NCBI GenBank assembly: GCA_032718475.1
Contig: JAUCBJ010005016.1
Location: forward strand, 159,187 to 223,186
Origin: Nemertoderma westbladi
Taxonomy: Eukaryota; Xenacoelomorpha; Nemertodermatida; Nemertodermatidae
Direction: 5' to 3'
DNA: 64,000 nucleotides
Of this stretch, positions 46,164-56,800 are shown in pieces (positions within the stretch are counted from its first letter, which is position 1; each line of letters opens with the position of its first letter). The position numbers were made by a program, and so were the translations under genes. The notes beneath the pieces were generated by a model. It saw only the letters and a program-made list of their open reading frames with translations, was not told the origin of the DNA and did no database searches.

Positions 46164-46670
46164 TGTGACGACTGAGGCCAAGTCGTGGGTTTTTTTGGTA
46201 ACTGTAATATGACGCAGCGTCATCGCGTATTGTTACCAAGCTATATGCAGGCCTGAAACAGGGACACCGCAGATAGCTTCAACTTTGATAATTGAAAACA
46301 TAAAGTATAAAAGAAGCTTTCATGTTTATTCACAGTATATCTATAACAATACAAATTGATTCTTGGCAGCGTATAAAACAGTGAGCAATAACTAATCTTC
46401 ACAACTAATAATTATGTGGCCTAAAGCTAAAATGGACCCTCCACCTAATATATATATATTGTCAACCTAATCTACGTGAGTGATAATAGAGGTGAATTCA
46501 GTGCATTGCAAGGCCAATCAGCTATTGGCTAGTTTATTATCTGGGATTCCCTCGACTGATTGGGCTTAAGCAATGCTTTGAATGTTTCCTCTTGGTGAAA
46601 GCAATGTAGGCCTATAATAAATGATTGCAGATTGGAATCGGGGTTTGATGGGCATGCTACAGCCGTGACA
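46164..46670 (-). repeat. Element 2 3' LTR
   Basis: 507 bp, + strand TGTGACGACT ... GCCGTGACA. It is identical to the other LTR except two substitutions noticed (AATTGAAAAC versus AATAGAAAAC, and TATATATATATT versus TATATATACATT). On the minus strand it holds CCAAT boxes, a TA-rich TATA-like tract and an AATAAA. Confidence 0.97.
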
Positions 46671-46681
46671 GTCCCCTCTGC
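46671..46681 (-). other. Element 2 polypurine tract
   Basis: On the minus strand GCAGAGGGGAC directly abuts the 3' LTR, giving an AGAGGGGA purine run in the position that primes plus-strand synthesis. Confidence 0.75.
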
Positions 46682-47818
46682 AATTTCGCTCGCGAATTGC
46701 ATTACTTTAACATGATATAAAAGGAAAATCTAAAATAATAATTATTCTTCTTCGATAAAAAAATATGTATTACGAAATTTGATATGAATTTGATTCCCAA
46801 AAATTAATATAAACATGGACTTCACTGAGTGCTTTGTAGTATGTACCGACACCGTAAAGCAAATGGGTCTTAACGTTCTAAAAAACTTTCACTTTCGTTT
46901 TCCTAAATTATATAATTACAAAACATGTCATAATAATTAGAGCCTTTCTTTTTAAATCGAAAATAACCTGTTGTGTGTCGCCCAGAAATTTAAAATGGCT
47001 CATAAACTTACAACAATTGGATATTTATAGAGTTTGAAGGCTGTTGTGGTGGGGGATAATTGAAATGTCAAGGAGGAAAGCAAGATTGCGTTTCTGATTG
47101 GAACACTAATAAAGTGTATCTCTATTTTAATCAGGACTCTGCTGGAAATGGAAAACACGAAACAATATTGGATTTCGGCGTATGATATGGTCAGCTAACC
47201 CGCCGAGAGCCTTGTAAGGGGATCACGGGCTGCCTACTGTTTAAATGAGGTATTAATTTAACTACAGTAAATGGTCAGCTAACCCGCCGGGAGCCTTGTA
47301 AGGGAAGGGGGTCACGGGTAGCCTACTTATGAAAACCACAGAGACTACCGGACGTCGTCAAGTGCCTCTGGGTCAAAAGGGATGATGTGGGACTATTAAT
47401 TAAATTAGCCAAAAATCCAATAAGGTACGAGTCTTCATACAGCACAAAATATGGAAATATAATGTAGAAAATGTTCCCAAAACAAACACATTTTGATGGG
47501 GGATTTATAAATACCGGCCTTCAAATCTAAAAATAATGATATAATGAATTTTAAATCGGGAATATTTGAATTATATGAATTTCTGGGAGACAGAACAAGA
47601 ATGGTTTTCTTGTTTAAAGGTCTAACATCATGAAATATATGCTTGTTTTATATTTATGGGTCTTTACAAATTTTACTATACAAAACTCTCATAAACAATC
47701 CAAAAATTTTCTAGATTATTTTTATTGAAAAAAAATAATAGAAACAAATTTGTAAATTATAATTCCAAAGTTAATGGTTAATGAAACAATTCGAGTTCAA
47801 TAATAGAGTTAGCTCATA
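46682..47818 (-). other. Element 2 3' untranslated region
   Basis: About 1.1 kb between the end of pol and the polypurine tract with no ORF. It contains an 84-bp-spaced direct repeat (GGTCAGCTAACCCGCCG at 47189 and 47273, followed in each by GAGCCTTGTAAGGG and TCACGGG). Confidence 0.8.
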
Positions 47819-48694
47819 TTATATGTCTGCCTCAAGCATAATAAGATCATGTATAGAACGTTTATAAGTGGTTCCACTGCTATGGGTTAGAATGTCGACA
47901 GAACGAACATTGCCGTATTCATCAGGGTACACACGTGTAATCCGTCCCCAAGGCCACTGTGATCGAGGGATAATTTCTTGTGAGATAAGAACAACGTCAT
48001 TGACTTTCACATCACGTTGTTGTCGTGTCCAGTCCTTTCTGTCTTGAAGAAGACACATATAACCAGTTATCCATTCGTTCCAAAAGCGAGTCGCTAGTAT
48101 CTGACCTTGCTTCCATGTCTTTGTTGAGTAGATGTCGTTATCATCTTGTGAATCCACTGGGACATGATAAGCTGCTCTCTGTAACAATAAATGATTAGGG
48201 GTTAATGGTTCACTTGACTTTGGATCGTTATGGATAGTGGTTATTGGCCTGCTATTCAAAATACCCTCCACTTCGACCATGTACGTATGTAAAACATCCT
48301 CTGAGACTAACTGGTTTTCTAATACGGCTATTAAAATACGTCTGGTTAATTGAACTATTCGTTCATGTAACCCTGCTGTATGTGAAGCATAGGGGGTTAG
48401 AAATTGACATTTGGTTCCTTTATTTCTAACGTATGTCTCGGATGGACCCTGCTCAAGATCAGAAAAAAATGTTATATCAGCTTCTGCCCCTGTAAGATTA
48501 GTGCCGTTATCAGATATTATTTCAACTGGAACGCCCCTACGTGATATAAATCGCCGATAGGCATTAATAAAGGCATCTGATGACTTGTCAACAGCTAGTT
48601 CCAGGTGAATGGCACGAGCGTTCTGGCACACAAAAATAATCATGTAACGCTTTACAGTAATGCGCCCTCTTGTGGCCCTACATGGCCCTATCAT
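47819..48694 (-). pseudogene. Element 2 integrase core and DUF5641 (fragment)
   Basis: A 291-codon open frame holding most of the integrase catalytic core and the C-terminal BEL/Pao DUF5641 domain. Motifs are ARAIHLELAVDKSSDAF, IISDNGTNLTGAEAD (second catalytic Asp), LHERIVQLTR (catalytic Glu), GILNSRPIT, then WTRQQRDVKVNDVVLISQE and a VDILTHSSGTTYKR terminus. The first catalytic Asp lies just upstream, where the reading frame changes near 48720, so this frame is not translated continuously from the preceding one. The ATG at 48694 is internal to the ancestral polyprotein. Confidence 0.9.
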
Positions 48695-49956
48695 GTCCAG
48701 TGAAATGAAAGTAAAAGCATATGCTGTAAACGGGATGATGGTAAGTTAGCCATTATTTGGGTCATGGGGCGCCCTTTTATTTTGTGGCATTGAAAGCAAG
48801 TAGATGTGACAGACCGGGCTACAGCCTGGCTTTTGATTACCCAAAACCGTTCACGCAACTTGCTAACAATATATGAGTAACCAACGTGTCCCAAGCTGGT
48901 ATGAATATATAATATAATAGCTCGAGTTATTGGATTATCATTAGGCAGAATAATTGGAAAAGCCGTATCATAGGGTACTAATGATTGAGCAATACGACTT
49001 GATACACGCATAATGTTGTTCACATCAAGAAAAGGACAGAATTTTCTCAAGGAACTATTAAACAAAATATTCTTACCTAAAGACAGGCGTGTATATTCGT
49101 TGGGAAATGATATTTTTTGAGCATAACGAAATATACATTTTTGTGCATTTTCCATATCACGGGCGGTGATATTTGGTGACGCTAACATTGCCTGTCTAGA
49201 TGTTGGATTATATAAGTAGTGACAATAGCGAATGATGTAGGCGATTTTTACCTGCAACTTAATCCAAGATGATGTTGTAGAAATCAGATAATTTAATCGC
49301 TCGTCTATTGTTAAATTTCGTGTTTTCTGAAATAAGGCATGGCGACGCTTGTTTTTAAGAACAAGATGAGCTTTACGAGTTCCAGCAATCAAACAATCGG
49401 CCCCATAAGAATCACTATGTGCCCCTTTCTGTTCACTCTTATTTGTTGTTACGTCTAAGTGTTCAGCTGATTCAAATTTAGACTCAGAATATTCAAGAAT
49501 ATCGGTTAACATATTGGCTACAATATTTACCTGTGGTTCTGGCTCCTCCAATTCTACCTGAAGAGCAAGTTCTGTAGCTTCAACATGTGACACTTTAATG
49601 TCCAGATCGTTTTCACTAAATACATACAAACCTGGTTGAAAAGGCAATTGCCAATTCGACTCTGCTTCAGATAGAAATTTTGGGCCGTACCACCAACATC
49701 TTGAATTGAGTAGTACTTTGGCATCTACTCCACGACTTACTAAATCGGCAGGGTTTTCCTTACCTGCAACATGTCGCCATTGATTCGTTTGAGTGTAACT
49801 ATGAATGAGAGCAAGTCGATTGGCTACAAATCGTTTAAAGGATTTAGTAACATTGTTGATTTGACATAACACAACAGTGGAATCTGTCCAAAAATGAACT
49901 TCTACCTGAAAATCTAATTCTCCTTGAACGATTTTCGCACTGGTTGCAGCTAACAC
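48691..49956 (-). pseudogene. Element 2 RNase H end and integrase zinc domain (fragment)
   Basis: A 421-codon frame covering the later RNase H/A17 region (VHFWTDSTVVLCQIN, KENPADLVSRG), a linker, and the integrase H2C2 zinc domain (HTSLGHVGYSYIVSKL ... CFQCHKIKGRP). The frame is open above 49956 toward about 50160, where the RNase H Asp-containing ADASEKA motif is readable. It joins neither neighbour in frame: one frame change lies upstream at roughly 50110-50165 and one downstream near 48720. It overlaps the next frame by 4 bp. Confidence 0.9.
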
Positions 49957-50027
49957 TGCGGCAACTAATTCTTTATGTGGGGTTGAACTGCTATCATGGA
50001 TACCGAAAACCTTACCTTTACTAAAAA

Positions 50028-51437
50028 CTAAAGATATGTCAATAGTTTCTGTAGTGCAGCGACGTAGATATAAGACAGCACCAAATGCTTTCTCTGATGC
50101 GTCGGCAAAGCAATGTATTGATATGTTGAGATGTTTGTCGGACCGGTGTGATAAGCCAAGGGAATACTCAGAGCCTTCAACTCACTTACCTGTTCGATCC
50201 ACTTTAACCATGATCGTTGGAGTTCGTTTGAAATTATGTCCTTCCAACCGTATTCAGCTTTCCAAATGGATTGCAAAACTAATTTTCCTTTAACAAGAAA
50301 AGGAGATAAAAATCCGAGAGGATCAAATATCGACATATACTGACTAAGACAACCGCATTTCGTAAGTGGACGCACACGGTGAGTGGACTTAAAAGTTAAT
50401 AAGTCTGTTTCTGGTTCCCAGATAACACCTAAAGCTCGGGTTACCGGTAGTTTGTCGAGATCAAGATCGATGGGTTGAGCTATAATTCCCAAGGGCTCGA
50501 TAGCTCTGAGAAATTTACGAGAATTTGAATGGAATTTCTTAAGATTAAACCCACCCTTTGCTAAGCACTGGATTAATGAATATGAAAGCTTTATTGCCTC
50601 GGCTACAGTTTCAACTGATGGGAGACCATCATCTACATAGAATGAACGTTCAATAACCTCTGCAACTTCAGTACCAAACTGATCTGCGTTATCCCATCCA
50701 CATTGTTTAACTGTGTTACAAGCAATGGATTGAGAACAACGGGCTCCAAAAATATGTCGCAACATTTTGTAAACAATAATGTGCTTATGACCGGGAGGCT
50801 TCCATAAAATGCGCAAGCTATCGCTGTCTTCATCAGTTACTCTTATCTGGTGGTACATTCCCTCAATATCACAAATGAAGGCTACTGATTTCTGACGGAA
50901 ACGGAGAAGTACTCCTATAAGAGAGGAAACTTGATTTGGGCCATCTAGGAGCTGAGTGTTTAATGACATACCTTTATATGATGCAGCAGCATCGTTGACA
51001 ATCCTTATCTTGCCGGGTTTGTTTATATTCTCCACATAGTGGTGCGGCAAATAATAAGTTTGCTGTGAAGAAATGTTAGCTTCTTTGGAAGACATCTTAA
51101 TAGCGTATCCCTTTTCTTCATATTCCTTTAATTGATTATCATACATGACATATTTATCATGATTAGATTCTAGACGTTTCAATAATTGATTTAATCGGCG
51201 TTTCGCTAATGGGTAATTATTTATAAGAGAAGGGGGGTTTGATTTCCACAGCATACTCACCATATAGCGGCCATTTACTAACCTTGAACTTTCCTTTAGA
51301 ATATCTAAAGCGTAAGAATCATTACGAGATAATGTCAAGTCTTCATCACTACTAAATTCAGTTTTAACTAATCCTTCTATACCAAGTGATTGTTTAACTA
51401 ATGACACTAAATTAGAATCGATGGATTCGTCAGACAT
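50028..51437 (-). pseudogene. Element 2 reverse transcriptase (fragment)
   Basis: A 469-codon frame with an apparently complete RT. Motifs are NNYPLAKRRLNQLLKRL, PHHYVENINKPGKIRIVND, AFICDIEGMYHQIRV (first catalytic Asp), and SFYVDDGLPS (YVDD catalytic box). The thumb/connection region follows (TRALGVIWEPETDLLTF, SIFDPLGFLSPF). The last 30 or so residues are out of the native frame. The frame upstream of the ATG is also coding-like back to about 51510, so the ATG at 51437 is internal. RT motifs themselves are intact. Confidence 0.92.
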
Positions 51438-51465
51438 TTTATTTATTTGAAATTGCTGTCGATCC

Positions 51466-54036
51466 TTATAAGGGATACTTGGAACGGGACCAATAATACA
51501 CCAACCAAATATGGACTATGGATGGTGTATCATCACCACCGAAAACGAAACGGTCTTCAAAAATTGCAAATGGATAATCACGTCCAAGTAAAATTGTTAC
51601 TTGCGGAATATCAATAATCTCCTGTTGACTTAATTCTGGCAACAATTTACTTGTGTGAGGCCATTGTCCTAAATTAATTTGGTTCACGTTGTAATTATAA
51701 TCATATTTGTAATTATCAACCACATACATTTGTTCTGCTTCCAACGTGTAACCTTCATTTGCTCCTAACTTGTTTGGTAGAGGGCGTATGGAACAATCAA
51801 CCTTACCTGCTTTTCCGACAGTGGAATTAAACACAGCTTTAACATTAAGGTTAATATTGTAACTTACCTGAACTCCAAGATAGTCAATAACAAACTTATC
51901 TATAAGTGATGTTGTACTTCCTCCATCCAATAATGCGTAGGTAGAAATGGATAGGGAGTTTATCGTTATCATGACAGGAACAACTGGCAACCATACAGAA
52001 TGCAATGCTGTTGTGTGTGAGACTGACCTAGGATTCTGTGATATGGAAGAGGAAGAAATATTCATATTTGAATTTGATGACAAATTCGTTTCAGTCTGAT
52101 TCAAAACATCATTGTCTGAAACTGCAATAATGTTTGTAGTATTAATAGATGAGTGCATTGAAGGAGGCTTATGCAAAAGTACATTATGATCACCTGTGCA
52201 ACCATATATTGGACACACCATAGTAGATTGGCAATTTTGTGCTTCATGCTTAGGATTTAAACATCGGCGACAAATATGTGCCTTCTCTATATATGCGCCA
52301 CGTGAATCACAATTTAGTGCCAGAAATGTTTCACACCTGTATATAGGGTGGTTGCCTTTGCAAAACAAACACGTTAGAATTCTCTTAGATTTACTGTTTT
52401 GTGAAACACTTGAATTTGATGCAGACTTGACCAATGGAACATCATTATTATTTGATGTCGATGTTCGCAAAAGGCTACTCACTGCTGGTGCTGCATCAGT
52501 TTTCATACTTGTTACTTTAAAAGGTTTGTTTACCATGCCTTGCGTTGGTACAGCGTTACGTCTGGTCGTTTCACACTCAGATGAAAGAAAGTAAACGGGA
52601 TCGTTTGCAAATTCTGCCTCATCCTTTATGAATGAAGCTAATTCACTCAAAATTGGTTCGCGTCTATATTTGCGGCGTATGATAACAGCCTGTCTACACC
52701 AGCGCCTTTGCATACGTTCATCGAGATTCAAAAATATTTTTCTTAAATGTGCTGATGAATTCAATTCACCAGTAGATATAAAATGTTTTAAAACTAAAAC
52801 GTGTTGGTTTAATTTGTCAGCATAGGCTCTGAGTTTTAGACGGCGTTGGTCAATTGTGCCACTTTTCAAATCTGCTGTGGCAGTTAAATCTGCCACTACC
52901 TGTTCAACTATTACACTTGGATGCCCATAACGGTCATGCAATGCTGACCAGGCTGCATCATAGCCCCCAGGAATTCCAGAATATCCCTTTATTAAACTCT
53001 GAGGCTCCGGTCCAAGGTATTTGAATAAGGCATTAAATTTCTTCACTTCTGTTAATTTTAAGGACTCTATATGTGCCACAAATGTAGCTACAAAAGGCAA
53101 GTATAATCCTGGCTCACCGCCATATTTCCAAGGTTCTGATACTGGTGCGGACATCTTAGTGTGCATTCTCTCAATGGCCGCAATTGTGAGTTGGTTAGTC
53201 ATATTGAATGCGGTGAGTAACTGAGATTGGGTATCAGTGGCTGTGGCTGCTGCATCATAATGCTGAGCAGAATGTTGTGGCTGGGATATGCCTGCTGCAT
53301 AAGAACTTGGAGGCATATTAGTGTTTGTCATAGATGGGTAAGTTGATCCCTGAAAAAAACTGGAAGGATCTGTCCCATAGGGATTATTTGGGTTAGTCCC
53401 CTCGTGAGAGGTTGAATTTACGTAAGAATTTTCCCCATTGAATAAATCATTACACACGTCTCCAATGGTACCAGATAACGTCACATTTGGGGCAAAATTC
53501 GTAGGTGTTATAGTAGACATTAAGTTTTGTCGATTTGTACTATTATCGTATAGGTTGGGCACAAAAATACTATTTCTATGACTGTTACCTAGTGGGCATT
53601 CTGTTGGGTTTGAGACGCCAACATATGGACTAGATGTGCCACCCTGAAAATTGGAAGTTAAAAATCTAGGCTTAGAATCAAATGTTGCGGATATTGGCCT
53701 AGAAAATGATTTAATATAAGAATCAGAAGGTATCATTGAGTTTGACATTGACTGGCTGACATCTGAAATATAAGTATTATTATTATCTAAATCAAGTGGT
53801 AGTAATTCTTGTTGCGAAGTAAAACACGGCTGAAATTTATTTTGAGCCTGCAAATAATTACTTGAATTAGCGGGAACATGCGCAGTGTTCCTGAGCGTCT
53901 TAGCGCCTGAGGAACTGGTAAGTGTAGTTATCCCTATACCTGTTGTTGTATTCTGAGTAAATGAAGGTATATCAAGATAATATATATTTCCAGCTGATGA
54001 AACAGGAACAGTATTGGAACAGTAATGCAGCTCCAT
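51466..54036 (-). pseudogene. Element 2 Gag, zinc knuckles and protease (fragment)
   Basis: An 856-codon frame. About 300 N-terminal residues are Asn/Ser/Thr-rich and low complexity. The DUF1759-type Gag domain follows (FVAHIESLKLTEVKKFNALF ... AWSALHDRYG). Cys/His knuckles come next: CLFCKGNHPIYRC, then CRRCLNPKHEAQNC, then CPIYGCTGDHNVLLH. The retropepsin-like DUF1758 protease has YALLDGGSTTSLID (catalytic Asp in LLDGGST). It ends at a frame change near 51510, after which pol continues in another frame. Its start overlaps the upstream frame by 65 bp with a +1 offset. It could begin at its own ATG, or be joined to the upstream frame by a frameshift or by repair of an indel. Confidence 0.88.
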
Positions 54037-55192
54037 TGCTACAAGGATAGGTAGATTGTGGCATCAAACAATAATTATTTCTAGCAAAATCTATCGATTT
54101 TCCTCCATGGGTGTGTGAGTAGGGTTGCTGCTGTCGGTGAAATGTGTTTTCCCCTACACTACTGCATGTTTTACTTTTGCTTTCCTCTGAAACTGGTAAA
54201 TTAAATTCTACTGTAGTTTCTGGATTTTGTAATTCTATCTCAGTTAAATGTGAAAGCGATTTTTCTTCTTGCAATGCTATGGCAGCTTTTAATTCAGCGA
54301 ATTTTAGTTCGTCTTGCGCTGCAGCTTGTTTAATATCCTTAACTTCAGCCTCAGCTTGCTTTAATTGTGTTTCCCTTTGTTTAAGTTGTATTAGCTGCTG
54401 CAACTGTAATTCCTTGCGTTTTCGCTCACTTTCTGTTTGCAAAGTTCGGCGTTTAGCAGCCGATAATTGAGAGGTTCTAGAGATTCTGGTATCCTTAGAG
54501 GACAAAGAAGATGCTCCGTTTGAGTTACCAGAAAGGGGTACAATCGGTAAATTTTCCGCTCGAAATGTAACTGTACCTCTAGTGACAGGGGGAGGAGTTA
54601 AAAATTCATCCCCAGAACCAAAACCAGTTAATTGCGCTGGTTGTTTAATTACATTTGGATGCCTTTGGTCAACACGTGATGTCACTGGCGTATCATAACT
54701 ACCTATGGCGTCACGCATTGAGGCTATCTTGTTTTCTATAGAAGCTATGAGCGAAACTGATTCGTTAAATACCTTATCAGCTTCCTCGCGTGCGTGTTGC
54801 TGCCTCAAATATTGGAGGACTGTGGAATAAATTTCCTGTATCTCTAATTTTAGTTGTGTACACTCACAATATAACTTATTTAGCTCTTCTTTACCAAATT
54901 TCGATCTACCAGCTAGAAAAATATTATAATTTTTTGTAAATGCTGATTTATGTCCTCCTAATATTCGTTTGAAGCTGGTACTGCTTGAAGACCGCGCGAT
55001 TTGCGGTACTGCGTCCCTTTGGTTAGTACCAATAGAGTCAGCGGCCCTCCGACGGCTATTGGGACTAATCAAAGATAAATCTACAGAGCCACTTACCGTT
55101 TCATTTAAGTTAGAATCCTCGAGGAACTCTGAGACTTCTTCTTCAGCTGTTTCCCCCTCACTGAAGCTGTATAAGGAATCACGATCATCCAT
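53972..55192 (-). pseudogene. Element 2 Gag N-terminal region (406 codons)
   Basis: The first frame after the 5' LTR, starting at ATG 55192, 258 bp into the internal region. It is acidic and Ser-rich at the start, has a long Gln/Lys/Glu coiled coil (RKRKELQLQQLIQLKQRETQ and following, about residues 240-320), and runs out of frame in its last 20 or so residues. Element 1 likewise has a coiled-coil extension before its Gag domain in one ORF. This is therefore probably the N-terminal part of a once continuous Gag. No known enzyme motif is present. Confidence 0.75.
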
Positions 55193-55449
55193 ACTTCTTC
55201 AGTAAATAAATGGTATAGATCTAAACTACTGTACAATAATGGCACAGTTCTATACGCTAGGTTGTAAATTAAAATTTAAACGCAATTTAAATTTACATAA
55301 ATTTGATTAATTAAATTGAAGATAAGAGTTAAATGTTGTTGGAGAAACCAATCGTTTAAACTAGATTAGCTGCTCAATTTAAAATTTATTAATAATTAAA
55401 TGATAATTTTGTATTCAAAAATTATTTTATCTGACACAATGTTTTATAC
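55193..55449 (-). other. Element 2 leader with candidate self-priming site
   Basis: AT-rich leader. Its first bases after the 5' LTR, read on the minus strand from 55449, are GTATAAAACATTG. They lack the TGG expected of a tRNA primer site. The first ten are the exact reverse complement of a segment of the element's own LTR (55657-55666 and 46371-46380); extended, 12 of 13 pair. This matches the geometry in element 1. Confidence 0.55.
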
Positions 55450-55956
55450 TGTGACGACTGAGGCCAAGTCGTGGGTTTTTTTGGTAACTGTAATATGACG
55501 CAGCGTCATCGCGTATTGTTACCAAGCTATATGCAGGCCTGAAACAGGGACACCGCAGATAGCTTCAACTTTGATAATAGAAAACATAAAGTATAAAAGA
55601 AGCTTTCATGTTTATTCACAGTATATCTATAACAATACAAATTGATTCTTGGCAGCGTATAAAACAGTGAGCAATAACTAATCTTCACAACTAATAATTA
55701 TGTGGCCTAAAGCTAAAATGGACCCTCCACCTAATATATATACATTGTCAACCTAATCTACGTGAGTGATAATAGAGGTGAATTCAGTGCATTGCAAGGC
55801 CAATCAGCTATTGGCTAGTTTATTATCTGGGATTCCCTCGACTGATTGGGCTTAAGCAATGCTTTGAATGTTTCCTCTTGGTGAAAGCAATGTAGGCCTA
55901 TAATAAATGATTGCAGATTGGAATCGGGGTTTGATGGGCATGCTACAGCCGTGACA
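55450..55956 (-). repeat. Element 2 5' LTR
   Basis: 507 bp, two differences from its partner. Read on the minus strand: CCAAT-type boxes, then a TA-rich tract near 55735, an Inr-like CTCACTGTTTTATAC at about 55671-55657 that contains the candidate self-primer, and a downstream AATAAA (about 55611-55616). Promoter assignment is inference. Confidence 0.97.
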
Positions 55957-55964
55957 TTGTGTCA

Positions 55965-56293
55965 AGTACAAAGCACACATCTCTAACCAGACATTATATA
56001 ACATTGGAGGTGTCTCATTGGTACCTCCAAGCTTGACACTAGAACAAAACCGCCTCCGCTTTGCATGATATTACTTTCGCCGTGAGGACCAGCCAGTGCA
56101 TAATCTTCATTGAGACGTATCTTAAAGGACACTGGGCTTGAAGATGCGGATGATCTAGCAAATGTCATGGGTGATAGGGAGTTGCGGAGGTGCAACTTTG
56201 TCGATAAGCCGGTACAGCATTCTTAATATATTAATGTAATATATATATAATGCAGCTGCAATGCCGCATGCCGATTGTAGTAGTAGTAGTAGG
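55965..56293 (+). pseudogene. Decayed LINE 3' end
   Basis: Just right of element 2. Fragments of a LINE ORF2 C-terminus can be read in shifting frames: RLRFA at about 56048 and KDTGLEDADDLANVMGDREL before 56190, typical of the RRLRFAGH ... KDTGL ... DRE tail. The 3' UTR GCCGGTACAGCATTCTTAA ... AATGCAGCTGCAATGC follows (56209-56275), ending in (GTA)n at about 56277-56293. A shorter inverted copy of this tail lies at 60554-60612. Confidence 0.7.
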
Positions 56294-56800
56294 AACCCTT
56301 ATCATAATCATACATATGAAATAATGTGAAAAAAGTGGTTGACTTTAAAAACAAACAGGCAGTATAATAGTAGCAGTCAAATGTATTATTAAAACACTTA
56401 TACTAATCAACACTAATTTAACCATAACACCAATAATAAATAATACACTAATCAAATAACCAATCAGCTTTAACTAAAACACTTTAACCTAACCAATAAA
56501 CTGTAAATGAATGTAAAAGATAATCAGCTCAATTATATATAATGCTTATATATTTTAAATTGGAAATCAATTGAAAACAAAAATTACCATTTTGGCCAAA
56601 TGGCCAATGGAATATTTGTAATTAAAATTCACATTTGTAACTGTAGGCCTATATAAATAATAATAAAACGGATTTGAAAGAAAATAATATCGAATAATAT
56701 CAAACCCGCTATCAAACGCGCCATATTGTAAATTATTTAAAATTATTAAATAAATTATATAATATACAAAAGGGATAGGGGGATATTATCTTTTAAATAA
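56294..56800. other. Gene-free AT-rich stretch before the 53-bp satellite
   Basis: Very AT-rich with short ACTAATCA/ACCAATAA-type motifs; no ORF or RNA gene seen. Confidence 0.7.

Larger units (their letters stand above)
46164..55956 (-). mobile_element. BEL/Pao LTR retrotransposon, element 2 (9793 bp)
   Basis: A complete insertion on the minus strand. Both LTRs are 507 bp (46164-46670 and 55450-55956) with TG...CA ends. The target duplication TTGTG lies at 46159-46163 and 55957-55961; 5 bp is usual for BEL/Pao. The LTRs differ at two sites by eye, so insertion was recent. Coding order on the minus strand: Gag N-terminus, Gag/zinc knuckle/protease, RT, RNase H and integrase zinc domain, integrase core plus DUF5641. 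These lie in five partial ORFs separated by frame changes, whereas the family normally uses one ORF, so this copy is probably not autonomous. A purine tract and a candidate self-priming site are in the expected places. Confidence 0.95.

Noticed and set aside
52196-52594. 132-codon plus-strand frame in element 2
   Set aside because: Antisense to the zinc-knuckle/Gag coding region of element 2.
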